Positions 9,016-18,601 of a DNA stretch of 64,000 bases are shown piece by piece. The stretch is taken from the NCBI GenBank assembly GCA_020633895.1, contig JACKCT010000005.1, positions 196,316 to 260,315 of the forward strand, in the 5' to 3' direction. The stretch's first letter is position 1, and the number at the start of each line of letters is the position of its first letter. The notes under the pieces were generated by a model. The model was not told the origin of the DNA. It did no database searches and saw nothing but the letters and a program-made list of their open reading frames with translations. This stretch comes from Deltaproteobacteria bacterium (GTDB lineage Bacteria; Lernaellota; Lernaellaia; JACKCT01). The translations under genes and the position numbers were made by a program.

Positions 9016-10515
9016 TCACCCCTCCGTCGCCTTCGCCGGATACGCGCCTTGGCCGACGCGTGCGAGCACGTCGGTGAGCAGCTTGAAGAAGGGTTCGACC
9101 GAAGGGATCTTCGCGGCCTCGTCGGGGGAATGAGCGTTGATGATGTCCGGGCCGAAAGAGATCATGTCCATGCCCTTGAATTTCTCGCCGATGATGCCGC
9201 ACTCCAGCCCCGCGTGAATGGCCTTGATTTTCGGCGCCGCGCCCAGCACCTCTTCGTGGGCCTTGGCGACGAGCTTGACGATCGCCGCGTCGGGTTTGGG
9301 CTGCCAGCCGGGATATTCGCCCGTCACCTCCGCCGGTGAGCCCGCCAGACGGCACACGGCCAGCGTCTGGTTGATGACGCCGCGCATGGCCGAGCGCTGG
9401 GACGAGCGGGGCGAGTTGCCGATTTTCAGCACCAGCCCGTCGACGTGAGCCGCCGCCACGTTCGTCGACGTTTCCACCAGCCCCGCGATCTCCCGGCTCA
9501 TCGCCAGCACGCCGTTGGGCAGCGCCAGCAACAGGTCCAGGGCCTTGTCCCGACTGGCCGCGGTGAACATGCGTTCGGGCAGGTCCGTCTCGTCGATGGT
9601 CACACCCAGATCCTTGTCGTCCGGATACTCGTCCCGAAGCTCCGCCAGCTTGCCCCAGACCGCCACCCGCGCCTGGGCCAGCTTTTCCTCGTCCACAACC
9701 AGGATCGCCGTGCCTTCCCGGGGGATCGCGTTGTGCTTGTCGCCCGCGCGAAAGTCCGCGAGCTGGGCGCCGACCTGGTTTTTGAGCGCCAGGATCGTGC
9801 GCGCCAACAGCTTGACGGCGTTGCCCCGGTTCTCGTGGATATTCGCTCCCGAGTGTCCGCCGCGAAGACCCGTCAGATGCAGCCGCACCGCTGTCTGGCC
9901 CTCGCCGGGGGCGGTCCATTCGATCGGCAGACGCGTTTCGATGCCCGCGCCGCCGGCGCATCCGATGTAGAGAATGCCCGTTTCTTCCGAGTCCAGATTG
10001 ATCAGGATGCGCCCCTTGACGAGTTGCTCGGAGAGATTTGTCGCGCCGGTCAGGCCCGTCTCCTCGTCCATGGTCAGCAGGATTTCCAGCGGGCCGTGGG
10101 TGTATTTCTTGTCCTGGTCAAAGGCGATGGCCAGCGCCGCCGCCACGCCAAGGCCGTTGTCGGCGCCCAGGGTGGTGCCGTCCGCCTTGAGCCAGTTGCC
10201 GTCCCGCACCAGACGAATGGGGTCCTTGTCGAAGTCGAACTCGGTGTCCGCGTTTTTCTCCTGCACCATGTCCACGTGCCCCTGCAGCACGACGATCGGC
10301 GCGCCCTCGCAACCGGGGGTCGCCGCCACCGCGATGCAAAGGTTGCCCGCCTTGTCCGAACGCACCGCCAGGCCGCATTCCTCGGCCCGGGAGCGGATGT
10401 ATTCGCTGATGGCCGTTTCCTTTTTCGAACCTCGGGGGATCTGGGAGATCTTCTCGAAGAGTTTGAAGACGGAAGCCGGTTCCAGGCCTTCGATGGCGGA
10501 TTTGGCGGCGGTCAT
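9016..10515 (-). CDS. pepD: Aminoacyl-histidine dipeptidase (peptidase D, M20 family)
   Basis: 499 aa, close to the usual 485-490 of PepD. Di-zinc cytoplasmic exopeptidase cleaving Xaa-His dipeptides such as carnosine and other dipeptides. Metal ligands and catalytic residues are in place: GHVDMV (His80), GADNGLG (Asp119), MDEETG (Glu151/152) and DSEETG near 175, and the C-terminal ECGII(G) segment that supplies another ligand. The dimerisation/lid domain falls between about 210 and 395. ATG at 10515. It is followed on the same strand by nothing close; the S9 peptidase gene ends 43 nt upstream of its start, so the two peptidases may share a transcript. Confidence 0.93.
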   Translation of the reverse strand: MTAAKSAIEGLEPASVFKLFEKISQIPRGSKKETAISEYIRSRAEECGLAVRSDKAGNLCIAVAATPGCEGAPIVVLQGHVDMVQEKNADTEFDFDKDPIRLVRDGNWLKADGTTLGADNGLGVAAALAIAFDQDKKYTHGPLEILLTMDEETGLTGATNLSEQLVKGRILINLDSEETGILYIGCAGGAGIETRLPIEWTAPGEGQTAVRLHLTGLRGGHSGANIHENRGNAVKLLARTILALKNQVGAQLADFRAGDKHNAIPREGTAILVVDEEKLAQARVAVWGKLAELRDEYPDDKDLGVTIDETDLPERMFTAASRDKALDLLLALPNGVLAMSREIAGLVETSTNVAAAHVDGLVLKIGNSPRSSQRSAMRGVINQTLAVCRLAGSPAEVTGEYPGWQPKPDAAIVKLVAKAHEEVLGAAPKIKAIHAGLECGIIGEKFKGMDMISFGPDIINAHSPDEAAKIPSVEPFFKLLTDVLARVGQGAYPAKATEG

Positions 10516-10557
10516 GGTCGTCTCGTCCTTGCGTTTGAGGGCGGTCGGTTTGGAATT

Positions 10558-12657
10558 TTATAGCCCGAGGTGCGTTTTGAGCCAACGCAGGATCTCATCG
10601 TACCAGACCTGGGCGTTGGCGGGCTTGAGGATCCAGTGCCCCTCGTCGGGGAAATGCAGCAGCCGTGAGGGAACTCCCATGGTCTGCAAAGCGGTGAACA
10701 CGCCGATGCCCTCGGAGATCGGGCAGCGATAGTCCAACTCGCCGTGGATCACCAGCGTCGGCGTCTTGAAATTCGCCACGTGCAGATGGGGCGAGGACTT
10801 CGCGTACGCCTGGCGGTGCGTGTGGGGCAGGCCGCCGTGCTCGTGCTCGTCAAACCACAACTCGTCGGTGGTGTAGGCCATGTTTTCCGAATTGAACACG
10901 CCGTCGTGGCAGACCAGGCATTTGTAGCGGTCGGTATGGCCGAGGATCCAGTTGACCATGTAGCCGCCGAAGCTCGCCCCCGCCGCCGCGACGCGGTTCG
11001 GGTCCAGGAAGCGGTGCGTCGCGAGCAGGTAGTCCACGCCGCGCATCAGGTCGGTGTAGCAGCGGCCGCCCCAATCGCCGGAAATCTGCTCGGTGAAGCG
11101 TTGGCCGTAGCCCGTCGAGCCGCGCGGATTGATCATCGCCACCACCGCGCCGATGCCCGCGAAGACCTGGGGATTCCAGCGGAAGTGAAAGGCGTCCATG
11201 AACGCCGATTGGGGCCCGCCGTGGATGAGTTGGACCAAGGGATATTTTCGCCGTGGATCGAACCCGGCCGGTTTAATGAGGAAGCCGTGCACCGGCGTGT
11301 TGCCCGCTCCGGGGAACCAGAATTCCTCGGCCTCGTTCATTGTCGCGCCGGACAGGGCGTTGGAAAAATGCGTCAGACGCCGCACCGAGGCCCCGGCGTC
11401 GGGCAGCTTGGGCGTCGGGGCGGGACCGGGCCGCGTGCTTGGGCGAATCCCGTGACCGGAGGCGACGACGTAGAACTCCGGCGAACGGGTGGTCCGTTCG
11501 CGGATGACCAGCGCCATGTCCGTCTCCGGCACCAGCGTGAACGACGCGTTGTTGGTGCCGTGGGTGAGTTGAAAAACCTTGCCGTCGGGCATTTCCAGCC
11601 GATAGAGCGAGCAGCGTCCGCGATCCTGGGCAACGAAGACCAAGCACTCCTTTTCGTCGTCGTCGACGATCTCGAAGGCGTCGGGGCTGCGGTCGAATTT
11701 TTCCAGATAGACGCGCGTCTCGCCGGTGCGTCGGTCGTATTCCTTGAGGCGGTGTCGGTCGGCTTCAAACTCCGGCGTTCCCATCGCCAGGTAGAGGACC
11801 CGCGTGCCGTCGATGGAATATCGCGGGTGCGTGTCGGCGGCCTCTCCGGTCGAAATACACACCGCGTCGCCGCCCGGACGCATTCCGCGCAGCGGCATCA
11901 GGAAGACGGACAGATTCGTCGAGCGGGCGACGACCTCGTCCGGGTTCATGACAAACGCAATCTCCTTGCCGTCCGGCGAGAAGGCGTAGTCCTGCCCCGA
12001 TCCCAGGGAGATGGGCGGCACGTCCGCGTCCCAGGGCGTCAGGTCGACCAGGCGGCCGGTGGTCGAATCCAGCAGGAAGAGATGGTTGCGATGCCGGTCG
12101 CGCCAATGGTCCCAGGGCCGAAACAGCAGATCGTCGATGAGTCGGGCGGAGGATTTTTCGTTGGCCAGGCCGTAAATCTGGGCGGTGCTGGGGCCGTTTT
12201 TCGGATCGACCGACGCGTTCTTGGGCGGTGTGTAATCCGGTGAGACGATCACCCGGCGCTTGAATGCGATGCGCCGCGAATCGGGCGCCCACAGCGGCCC
12301 TTCGGCCCCGCCATAGCCGGAGGTGAGCCGCCGGGCTTCGCCGCCGTCCGCGGGCATGACCCAGATCTGCGCGCCCTCTTCCTCGTCCCGATCGCTGACG
12401 AAGGCGATGTGGTGGCCGTCGGGGGAATAGACCGGGTTGCGGTGATTGCCCGGCCCGGGGGTCAGTTCCACGATCTCCCGCGTGCCCAGGCACAGCCGCT
12501 TGATCGTGCGATGCACCTTGTTCTCGGTCGGGTCGTGCGTCGCCGAGGTAAAGACGGCATAGCGCCCGTCCGGCGAGACGGACGGATCCGACGGCCGCTC
12601 CACGGCCATCATGTCCTCAAAACGCAGTCCCCGAATCGTTGACGACTTGCGCGGCAT
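10558..12657 (-). CDS. S9 family serine peptidase (acylaminoacyl-/dipeptidyl-peptidase type)
   Basis: 699 aa from the ATG at 12657. N-terminal 7-bladed TolB-like beta-propeller with repeats such as SVSPDGRYAVFTS, VYSPDGHHIAFVSDRD and WAPDSRRIAFKR (about residues 20-400), then an alpha/beta-hydrolase domain. Catalytic triad visible: GASFGGY (Ser about 560), ELDYRCP (Asp about 642) and DEGHW (His about 672). It lacks a signal peptide, implying cytoplasmic degradation of small peptides. A TTG 39 nt upstream is in frame but has no ribosome site, while AGGGG precedes the ATG closely. It lies just upstream of pepD on the same strand, which suggests a peptide-turnover pair. Confidence 0.9.
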   Translation of the reverse strand: MPRKSSTIRGLRFEDMMAVERPSDPSVSPDGRYAVFTSATHDPTENKVHRTIKRLCLGTREIVELTPGPGNHRNPVYSPDGHHIAFVSDRDEEEGAQIWVMPADGGEARRLTSGYGGAEGPLWAPDSRRIAFKRRVIVSPDYTPPKNASVDPKNGPSTAQIYGLANEKSSARLIDDLLFRPWDHWRDRHRNHLFLLDSTTGRLVDLTPWDADVPPISLGSGQDYAFSPDGKEIAFVMNPDEVVARSTNLSVFLMPLRGMRPGGDAVCISTGEAADTHPRYSIDGTRVLYLAMGTPEFEADRHRLKEYDRRTGETRVYLEKFDRSPDAFEIVDDDEKECLVFVAQDRGRCSLYRLEMPDGKVFQLTHGTNNASFTLVPETDMALVIRERTTRSPEFYVVASGHGIRPSTRPGPAPTPKLPDAGASVRRLTHFSNALSGATMNEAEEFWFPGAGNTPVHGFLIKPAGFDPRRKYPLVQLIHGGPQSAFMDAFHFRWNPQVFAGIGAVVAMINPRGSTGYGQRFTEQISGDWGGRCYTDLMRGVDYLLATHRFLDPNRVAAAGASFGGYMVNWILGHTDRYKCLVCHDGVFNSENMAYTTDELWFDEHEHGGLPHTHRQAYAKSSPHLHVANFKTPTLVIHGELDYRCPISEGIGVFTALQTMGVPSRLLHFPDEGHWILKPANAQVWYDEILRWLKTHLGL

Positions 12658-12788
12658 GATCCCCTCGAACCCGGCGGCCTCGGCGCGCCCGGTCAATGCG
12701 ATGCTTGGAATAAAGTCCCGACGACGACTTTAACCGCCGGGCAACCGCCGTTCAAGCAAGCCGGGGCCGGAAAACGCTATCGACCTTT

Positions 12789-12933
12789 CAGAGTCCCGAA
12801 CCGTAGTGAGCGGGTGACGCGGGCGTTGTCGGCAGCGCACCCGATCCGTCAGAGCCGCGCGCGTAAGCAAGCGGTCCAGAGCGTTCGCCAATCCGAAACG
12901 CAGACGACCCCTCACTACTGTTCGGGGCTCTGA
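12789..12933. repeat. Family A dispersed inverted repeat, copy 3
   Basis: Arms at 12789-12817 (CAGAGTCCCGAACCGTAGTG start), 12850-12876 (CAGAGCCGCGCGCGTAAGCA start) and inverted 12906-12933 (ending GTTCGGGGCTCTGA). It fills the gap between the S9 peptidase start and the 41-aa gene. Confidence 0.65.
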
Positions 12934-12946
12934 AAGATTGTCCCGG

Positions 12947-13072
12947 CTAATGATAAATCGCCGGGAGGATCGCGTCGTTGCCGGTGAAGGTGAAGAAAAG
13001 GACGCCCGCCAGCAGCAGCAGGGCGACGACGAGCCAGAAATGGCGGGCCAGCCAGGAGAGAACGGCTTTCAT
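12947..13072 (-). CDS. 41-aa single-pass membrane protein (possibly DUF5989-like)
   Basis: The frame MKAVLSWLARHFWLVVALLL... encodes one transmembrane helix (about residues 11-30) and a short tail ending PAIYH. Its ATG overlaps the TGA of the upstream SGNH hydrolase gene in an ATGA junction, which is strong evidence for a real, translationally coupled gene. Size, an aromatic-rich N-terminus and the ending -APFIY/-PAIY recall DUF5989 miniproteins, which are found next to SGNH hydrolases and cell-surface polysaccharide modification genes; that assignment is by eye. It may anchor or regulate the partner hydrolase. Confidence 0.6.
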   Translation of the reverse strand: MKAVLSWLARHFWLVVALLLLAGVLFFTFTGNDAILPAIYH

Positions 13073-14373
13073 GGGGCGGTCTCGGCCGGTGGGAACAGGC
13101 GAGGGGCCAGAACTTTCGCGAGAGCGTCGGCGATCAACTTGTGCCCGGCGGCGTTGGGATGAAACGGATCGGCTTCCGAGTTCCACAGGCCCATGCCCCG
13201 TCCGTCCTTCGGGAAGATTTCCACCAGATCGACCATCGGCCGCCCGGTCGCCTCGGCGACTTCGCTCATGGCCTGATTGTAGGCCAGGTCGGGCCGGTCG
13301 CGAAACGACGCGGCGAAGATGTAGTCCTGACGAATGCGTCGCGCCGCCTCGTCGTTGCCGTTCTCGACGTACAGTTCCCAAAGCCGGTGCAGCGCGTCCA
13401 GGTGCGTCGGATCTTCGATGATCGCTTGCGTGAGATCGGCGATGGCCCCCGTTCGGTTGCCTTCGGCCAGATCGGTCCGGGCCTTGCCGTAGAGCGCCTG
13501 GGCGGCCTTGGCGTCGTGGACTTGCAGGCGGTCGAACGGCAGGTTGATCGGCATCTTCAGAAACACCAGGTCCACGCCGCCGTCCCGCGCGAGGTTGTCG
13601 ATCGCCGTCAGGTTGGCTTTGTATTCGTCGACGCTCACCCGCCGGGGCATCGTCGTCGGATCGAACGCACCGCGATCCACCACGACGCCGATGATCGCCT
13701 TTCGGGCGGCCCGGTAGGCGGCCGAGCGGTTGAGCAGATTCTGCACGGCGATGGTCAGGGGCGAGCGGGGAGTCCGGGCGCTGTCCGGTCGGCCGTCGTT
13801 GTCGAAAAAGCGGTAGCGGTCAAAATCGTTGATGGCGTAGGAAACGGTGATCGCCGTCGGGCGCCACGGCAGAACATCGCGCCGGAAATAGCCCACGCCC
13901 TGCCAGGAGGTGTAGCCCGGCACGCCGCCGTTGATGACCTCCACGCTCGGCGCCGGTCCGGAATTCGCGCCGGGCACGAACGTCCATGCCTTCAGCCGCC
14001 GCTCCAGCGTCGCCGGATACGCCTCCCCCCCATGCACCCCCCAGCCGAACGTCGGGCTCGCACCCAGGCACACCACGCGCGCGCTCGCGGTGGTCGTCGC
14101 CGGATCGAATCGTCCCGCGCGCTCGTCGGCGACGCGAAATCGCGCCTTGCCGGTGATGACCGATGCGCCCTCGAAGGTGATGTCCAGGTCCGCCCGCAGG
14201 CGCCAGATCAATTCGTCATCCCGATCCAGCAGCAGCAGCACGCGTTCGAGCTGATCGGCCGGCACGAAGTGGCGCACCAGCATTTCGGCGACGAGGAACG
14301 CCAGCACGACCGCGATCGGCGGCCACCAGAAGCGCGGTCCGGCGCGAAAGGGCGAATTTTCCGTGGGCGGCAT
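13069..14373 (-). CDS. Membrane-anchored SGNH/GDSL hydrolase with TPR-like insertion
   Basis: 434 aa. One N-terminal transmembrane segment (about residues 14-34), then an SGNH domain: block I LGASPTFGWGV (Ser nucleophile near 104), block II GGVPGYTSWQ, block III YAINDFDR (Asn), and block V DPFHPNAAGHKL (Asp/His near 407). Between blocks III and V, about residues 285-345, is a helical insert with TPR character (GNRTGAIADLTQAIIEDPTHLDAL... in two pieces). Family members deacylate or acylate surface polysaccharides in the periplasm. It is divergent from another SGNH gene across 82 bp and overlaps the 41-aa membrane protein gene by 4 nt. Substrate unknown. Confidence 0.8.
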   Translation of the reverse strand: MPPTENSPFRAGPRFWWPPIAVVLAFLVAEMLVRHFVPADQLERVLLLLDRDDELIWRLRADLDITFEGASVITGKARFRVADERAGRFDPATTTASARVVCLGASPTFGWGVHGGEAYPATLERRLKAWTFVPGANSGPAPSVEVINGGVPGYTSWQGVGYFRRDVLPWRPTAITVSYAINDFDRYRFFDNDGRPDSARTPRSPLTIAVQNLLNRSAAYRAARKAIIGVVVDRGAFDPTTMPRRVSVDEYKANLTAIDNLARDGGVDLVFLKMPINLPFDRLQVHDAKAAQALYGKARTDLAEGNRTGAIADLTQAIIEDPTHLDALHRLWELYVENGNDEAARRIRQDYIFAASFRDRPDLAYNQAMSEVAEATGRPMVDLVEIFPKDGRGMGLWNSEADPFHPNAAGHKLIADALAKVLAPRLFPPAETAP

Positions 14374-14455
14374 GAGGGGATGTTACGAAGCGACGACGGG
14401 GATCGCAACTCGGTTTCACTCGCCAGGGGGGGCTGTTCACCTGTATAACAACCCC

Positions 14456-15541
14456 ATGCCGATCCGAACGATTCGCGTCGCGCGCTCGGGCCTGCGCTGG
14501 TTTTTGCGTTGGCAGGTGCCGATCCTGCTGGCGCTCCTGATCGGCGCGACGGTCGGCGCGGAACTCTACTTGCGCGGCCAACCCTTGCGTCCCTACCTGG
14601 CAGATCTCATCGCCACGCAGGGCGCGGACCTGCCCGTCCATCGGCCGGTGGACAATGTGCATCTGTTGTTCGACCTGAAACCCGGCGCCCGGGAAAACTT
14701 GGCTCGGCCTCATCGCTCGGACCGCATGGTGACGATCAACGCTCTGGGGATGCGCGACCCGGAACGCACCCTCGAAAAGCCGCCGGGGACGTTTCGCATC
14801 GTCGTGCTGGGCAGTTCGACGACATTCGGCGCCGAAGTGTCCGACGGAGAGACGTTCCCCAACTATGCCGAGGAAATTCTCAACGCCCGGCGCGACGGCC
14901 GCCGCTACGAGGTCTGGAACGCGGGCATCAGTTCGTACACGCCCCACCAGATGGCGGCTTTCGGCCGACGCTTGATCGAGCAGGGCGCGGCGCCGGATCT
15001 GATCGTTTTCCAGATTTTCCTGCTCGGCCCGCGTTCGTTCCTCAACGGCCGCATCAACCTGACGCAGTACCGGGACGATCCCTCGCTCCTTGACGAACAC
15101 CTGGTGCGTCCGTCGTGGCTTTCGCGGGCAACGGCGATCGACTTGCTCGTGCGCTCCCGCTTGGCCGGGCTGCTGCTGGCCCATTACAACCGGGTGGTCG
15201 ATCAAAAAGAGCGCGGGGCGGCGACGGAGGCGGCGAGCTTTGAGCACCACATCGAGCAACTCGCCGCGTTCGTGAAGGATTTCGGCGACAAGGTCCGGCT
15301 GATGGCGATCTACATGCCGTGCTCGGACGTGGAGGAATTCGGCCCGGCCGGTGAGTTGGTGGACGCGGCGGGCCTGAAAATGGAATGCCTGAGCCTGCCC
15401 GGCGGCGAGATGTACGACGAACTGCTGCATCCGGACGCGGCGGTCTACCGCGTCTACGGCGAGCAGCTTGTGAAGATGTGGGACGCGCGGGGGGATTTGT
15501 CGCCGTCTACAAAATATACCGCGACAAATCCTGATCCTTGA
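14456..15541 (+). CDS. SGNH-like hydrolase, membrane anchored
   Basis: 361 aa from the ATG at 14456. N-terminal transmembrane helix at about residues 20-38. SGNH-like blocks: [11 protein letters not shown] (Ser near 120), [11 protein letters not shown], and C-terminal [11 protein letters not shown] with the catalytic His. Block III lacks the usual GxND Asn ([11 protein letters not shown] instead), so activity may be altered, or it may be an acetyl-transfer-type relative. The 3' end overlaps the 3' end of hslU on the opposite strand by 35 bp. Its divergent partner at 13069-14373 is also SGNH, suggesting a shared polysaccharide substrate. Confidence 0.72.
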   Translation: MPIRTIRVARSGLRWFLRWQVPILLALLIGATVGAELYLRGQPLRPYLADLIATQGADLPVHRPVDNVHLLFDLKPGARENLARPHRSDRMVTINALGMRDPERTLEKPPGTFRIVVLGSSTTFGAEVSDGETFPNYAEEILNARRDGRRYEVWNAGISSYTPHQMAAFGRRLIEQGAAPDLIVFQIFLLGPRSFLNGRINLTQYRDDPSLLDEHLVRPSWLSRATAIDLLVRSRLAGLLLAHYNRVVDQKERGAATEAASFEHHIEQLAAFVKDFGDKVRLMAIYMPCSDVEEFGPAGELVDAAGLKMECLSLPGGEMYDELLHPDAAVYRVYGEQLVKMWDARGDLSPSTKYTATNPDP

Positions 15542-16961
15542 CGATATCGGCCAGGCGTTTTTCCACGTACGCCTTGTCGATGGCGAATTTGCCGGTCATC
15601 TCCGGCGCGTCGAACGAGATTTCCTCCAACAGCCGCTCCATGATCGTATGCAGCCGCCGGGCGCCGATGTTCTCCATCTTGGAGTTGACCTCGAACGCGA
15701 TGCTCGCCAACTCCTCGATGGCCTCGCTCGGCCAATCGAGATGCACGTCCTCGGTGGCGAGCAGGGCGGTGTATTGCTTGATGAGCGCGTTCTTCGGCTC
15801 GGTCAAAATGCGCACGAAGTCTTCCTTGCGCAGGGCCTGCAACTCGACGCGGATGGGAAAGCGGCCCTGCAACTCGGGGATGAGATCCGAGGGCTTGGAG
15901 ACGTTGAACGCCCCGGCGGCGATGAACAGGATGTGGTCCGTGCGCACCATGCCGTACTTGGTGGAGACGGTGGAGCCCTCGATGATCGGCAGCAGGTCGC
16001 GCTGCACGCCTTCCCGCGACACGTCCGGTCCGTGGCCGCCTTCCCGAGCGCCGATCTTGTCGATCTCGTCCAGGAAGATGATGCCCGACTGCTCAACCCG
16101 GTCCAGCGCCGTGCTGATGACCGTGTCCATGTCGATCAGCTTCTGCGCTTCCTCGGCCTCGATCATGTCCAGGGCCTCGGGCACGGGCATTTTTCGCATC
16201 TTGGTCTTTTTCGGGAACATATTGCCGAACATGTCGCGGATGTTGATCTCCATGTCCTCCATGCCGCCGGTAAAGACCTCCACCATGGGCGTGGTCGAAC
16301 GGTCGGGCACGGCCAACTCCACCTCGGACTGGTCGAACTTGCCGTCCCGGAGCATCTTGCGCATCTTCTCGCGAGTGCGTTGGTAGGATTCGGCCACGAC
16401 CTGGGGATCCTCGTGGACGACCGACATCCCGTCCTCGTCGATCGTCATGCCGTCACCGCCCTTGGGCGTGGGAGCGGGCGGCGGGGGCGGGGGCAGGAGC
16501 AGGTCGAGCACCTTTTCCTCGGCGATCTCGGCGGCCTTTTCCGAGACCAGGTCCATCTCTTCGGTCTTGACCATGGTGATGGCCAGTTCGGTCAGATCGC
16601 GGATCATGGATTCCACGTCCCGGCCCACGTAGCCCACCTCGGTAAACTTGGAGGCTTCGACCTTCAGGAACGGCGCGCCCGCCAGCTTCGCGAGCCGCCG
16701 GGCGATCTCGGTTTTGCCGACGCCGGTGGGGCCCATCATGATGATGTTCTTGGGTGCGATTTCCTCGCGCAACTCGTCGTCGACCTGCTGGCGGCGCCAG
16801 CGGTTGCGCAGGGCGATGGCGACGGCCTTCTTGGCGTCGTTTTGGCCGACGATGTACGCGTCGAGCTGCTCGACGATCTGCCGGGGCGTGAGCTGGGCGG
16901 CCAGGTCTTCGTAGTCGTCGTCCGCGGAATTGTTCGAATAGGGAACCGGTGTGTCGCTCAT
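15507..16961 (-). CDS. hslU: ATP-dependent protease ATPase subunit HslU (ClpY)
   Basis: 484 aa. AAA+ unfoldase feeding the HslV peptidase. Walker A GPTGVGKT at residues 77-84, Walker B FLDEIDK near 300, the I-domain insertion (about 110-240, carrying a Pro-rich [10 protein letters not shown] loop), sensor-1 FIAAGAF, arginine finger/sensor-2 GARRLHT near the C-terminus, and the conserved C-terminal DLSRYIL tail that docks into HslV. It follows hslV by 35 nt. The last 35 bp overlap the convergent SGNH gene. Confidence 0.97.
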   Translation of the reverse strand: MSDTPVPYSNNSADDDYEDLAAQLTPRQIVEQLDAYIVGQNDAKKAVAIALRNRWRRQQVDDELREEIAPKNIIMMGPTGVGKTEIARRLAKLAGAPFLKVEASKFTEVGYVGRDVESMIRDLTELAITMVKTEEMDLVSEKAAEIAEEKVLDLLLPPPPPPAPTPKGGDGMTIDEDGMSVVHEDPQVVAESYQRTREKMRKMLRDGKFDQSEVELAVPDRSTTPMVEVFTGGMEDMEINIRDMFGNMFPKKTKMRKMPVPEALDMIEAEEAQKLIDMDTVISTALDRVEQSGIIFLDEIDKIGAREGGHGPDVSREGVQRDLLPIIEGSTVSTKYGMVRTDHILFIAAGAFNVSKPSDLIPELQGRFPIRVELQALRKEDFVRILTEPKNALIKQYTALLATEDVHLDWPSEAIEELASIAFEVNSKMENIGARRLHTIMERLLEEISFDAPEMTGKFAIDKAYVEKRLADIVKDQDLSRYIL

Positions 16962-16996
16962 GAAATATGCCTCATCGGAACGGCTCGGGCCGGGGC

Positions 16997-17548
16997 CTAC
17001 AGCTCGTCCACGGTAATGTTCTCATTGGTGTAAATGCAGATTTCGCCGGCGATCTTCATGGCCTGTTCGACCACGGTCCGGGCGTCCATCTCGGTGTTGC
17101 GCACCAAGGCGCGGGCCGCCGACAGGGCGAACGAGCCGCCCGAGCCGATGGCCGCCACGCCGTCGTCCGGTTCGATCACCTCGCCGTTGCCGGAGATAAT
17201 CAGCGTGCGTTCGGCGTCCGCCGCGATCAGCAGCGCGTTGAGCTGGCGCAGATATTTGTCCTTGCGCCAGTCCTTGGCCAATTCCACCGCCGCCCGCGAC
17301 AGATTGCCCGAATATTGCTCCAATTTGCCTTCGAGCTTTTCGAACAGGTTGAACGCGTCGGCCACCGCGCCGGCGAATCCGACAATCACCTTGTCGTGGT
17401 AGAGACGGCGGATTTTACGCGCGCCGTGTTTCATCACCTGATCGCCCAGCGTGACCTGTCCGTCACCGGCGATGGCGACCTGGCCGTTCTTCCGAACGCA
17501 CACGATGGTGGTGGCGTGCAAGGTCGGCGCGTGGTTCGAATGGGACAT
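16997..17548 (-). CDS. hslV: ATP-dependent protease proteolytic subunit HslV (ClpQ)
   Basis: 183 aa. Proteasome beta-type N-terminal-nucleophile hydrolase. After a 12-residue propeptide, the mature protein would begin at Thr13-Thr14 (ATTIVCVRK). GDGQVT with the following [10 protein letters not shown] supplies the catalytic Lys, and [14 protein letters not shown] is the conserved C-terminal half motif. Order xerC-hslV-hslU with 33-35 nt gaps indicates one operon. Confidence 0.97.
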   Translation of the reverse strand: MSHSNHAPTLHATTIVCVRKNGQVAIAGDGQVTLGDQVMKHGARKIRRLYHDKVIVGFAGAVADAFNLFEKLEGKLEQYSGNLSRAAVELAKDWRKDKYLRQLNALLIAADAERTLIISGNGEVIEPDDGVAAIGSGGSFALSAARALVRNTEMDARTVVEQAMKIAGEICIYTNENITVDEL

Positions 17549-17581
17549 GACGATGGATTCCTTTATTCGGGAAGCGGCCGA

Positions 17582-18532
17582 CTATTTTTCGCCGGCCGTG
17601 GCGGGGCGTTTGCGCCCTCGCGGGTGAGCCGATTCGTAGGCCTCGCGCAGATGCTCGACCGACAGGTGCGTGTAGACCTGCGTGGACGAGAGGCTGGCAT
17701 GGCCGAGCAACTCCTGGATCTGACGCAGGTTCCCGCCGCCTTCCAACATGTGCGTGGCGAAGGAATGGCGCAGACGATGGGGCGTGACCCGCTTGCCCAC
17801 CGCCGATTCCAGGCCGTATTTGCGCGCGACGTAGTACGCCGATTGGCGTGAGAGGCGGTCGTTTTTGTCGTTCAGAAAGATCGGGCCGTCGTCGGGGGCG
17901 CCGTATTTCGCCCGGCGAATCGCCGCCGTCTCCCGGCCGTATTGCGCCAGGGCGCGAATCGCCGCGTCGCCCAGGATGACGATGCGCTGCTTGCGGCCTT
18001 TGCCCATCACTTTGAGCGTCCCCAATTCCCGGTCCACGTCGGCCAGGTCGGCCTGCACGATCTCGCTGATGCGCGCTCCGGTGGAGTAGAGGACTTCCAG
18101 CAACGCCAGGTTCCGCGAGGCGGATTTGTCGTCGTGGGGGGCGTCGAGCAGGCGGCCGACCTCCGGCGCGGTCAGAAATTCGGGCAGGGCCTTGTCCTTC
18201 TTGGGGCCGATGATGCCTCGGGCGGGGTTGGCCTCCACCTGACCGGCGGTGCGCAGATAGTGGTAAAAGCGCCGAATCGCGACGAGTTTTCGCCGCAGGG
18301 TCGCCTTGCCGTCCGAGTCGGCCCGATGGGCCAGAAACGCCCGCACGCACAGACGATCGGCCCGGGACAGATCCGGACGCTCCTCGCGCACCGGCACCAG
18401 CTTTTGGGCCGCCAGAAATTCACCGAATTGCAGGAGGTCGGTTTTGTAGGCGAGGCGGGTGTGCTCGGAGGCGTCGTTCTCCAGACGCAAATTCTCCAAA
18501 AAGCTGTCGATCAGGGGATGGGATCCCGTCAA
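17582..18532 (-). CDS. xerC: Tyrosine recombinase XerC
   Basis: 316 aa. Site-specific recombinase that resolves chromosome dimers at dif with XerD. N-terminal SAM-like core-binding domain (residues 5-100) and catalytic domain with all six residues: Arg154 (STGARISE), Lys178 (GKGRK), His252 and Arg255 (HRLRHSF), His278 (LGHAS) and the nucleophile Tyr287 (QVYTHL). The slightly long C-terminus ends in a basic PRGRKRP tail. Position upstream of hslVU mirrors Bacillus codV-clpQY. Confidence 0.95.
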   Translation of the reverse strand: MTGSHPLIDSFLENLRLENDASEHTRLAYKTDLLQFGEFLAAQKLVPVREERPDLSRADRLCVRAFLAHRADSDGKATLRRKLVAIRRFYHYLRTAGQVEANPARGIIGPKKDKALPEFLTAPEVGRLLDAPHDDKSASRNLALLEVLYSTGARISEIVQADLADVDRELGTLKVMGKGRKQRIVILGDAAIRALAQYGRETAAIRRAKYGAPDDGPIFLNDKNDRLSRQSAYYVARKYGLESAVGKRVTPHRLRHSFATHMLEGGGNLRQIQELLGHASLSSTQVYTHLSVEHLREAYESAHPRGRKRPATAGEK

Positions 18533-18601
18533 AAGCCGCCTCCAAGGCCGATTGGAGGCAAGCTAACCACCGTCTCCGGGGGTGTCAACGCCGATTTTGA
18601 C

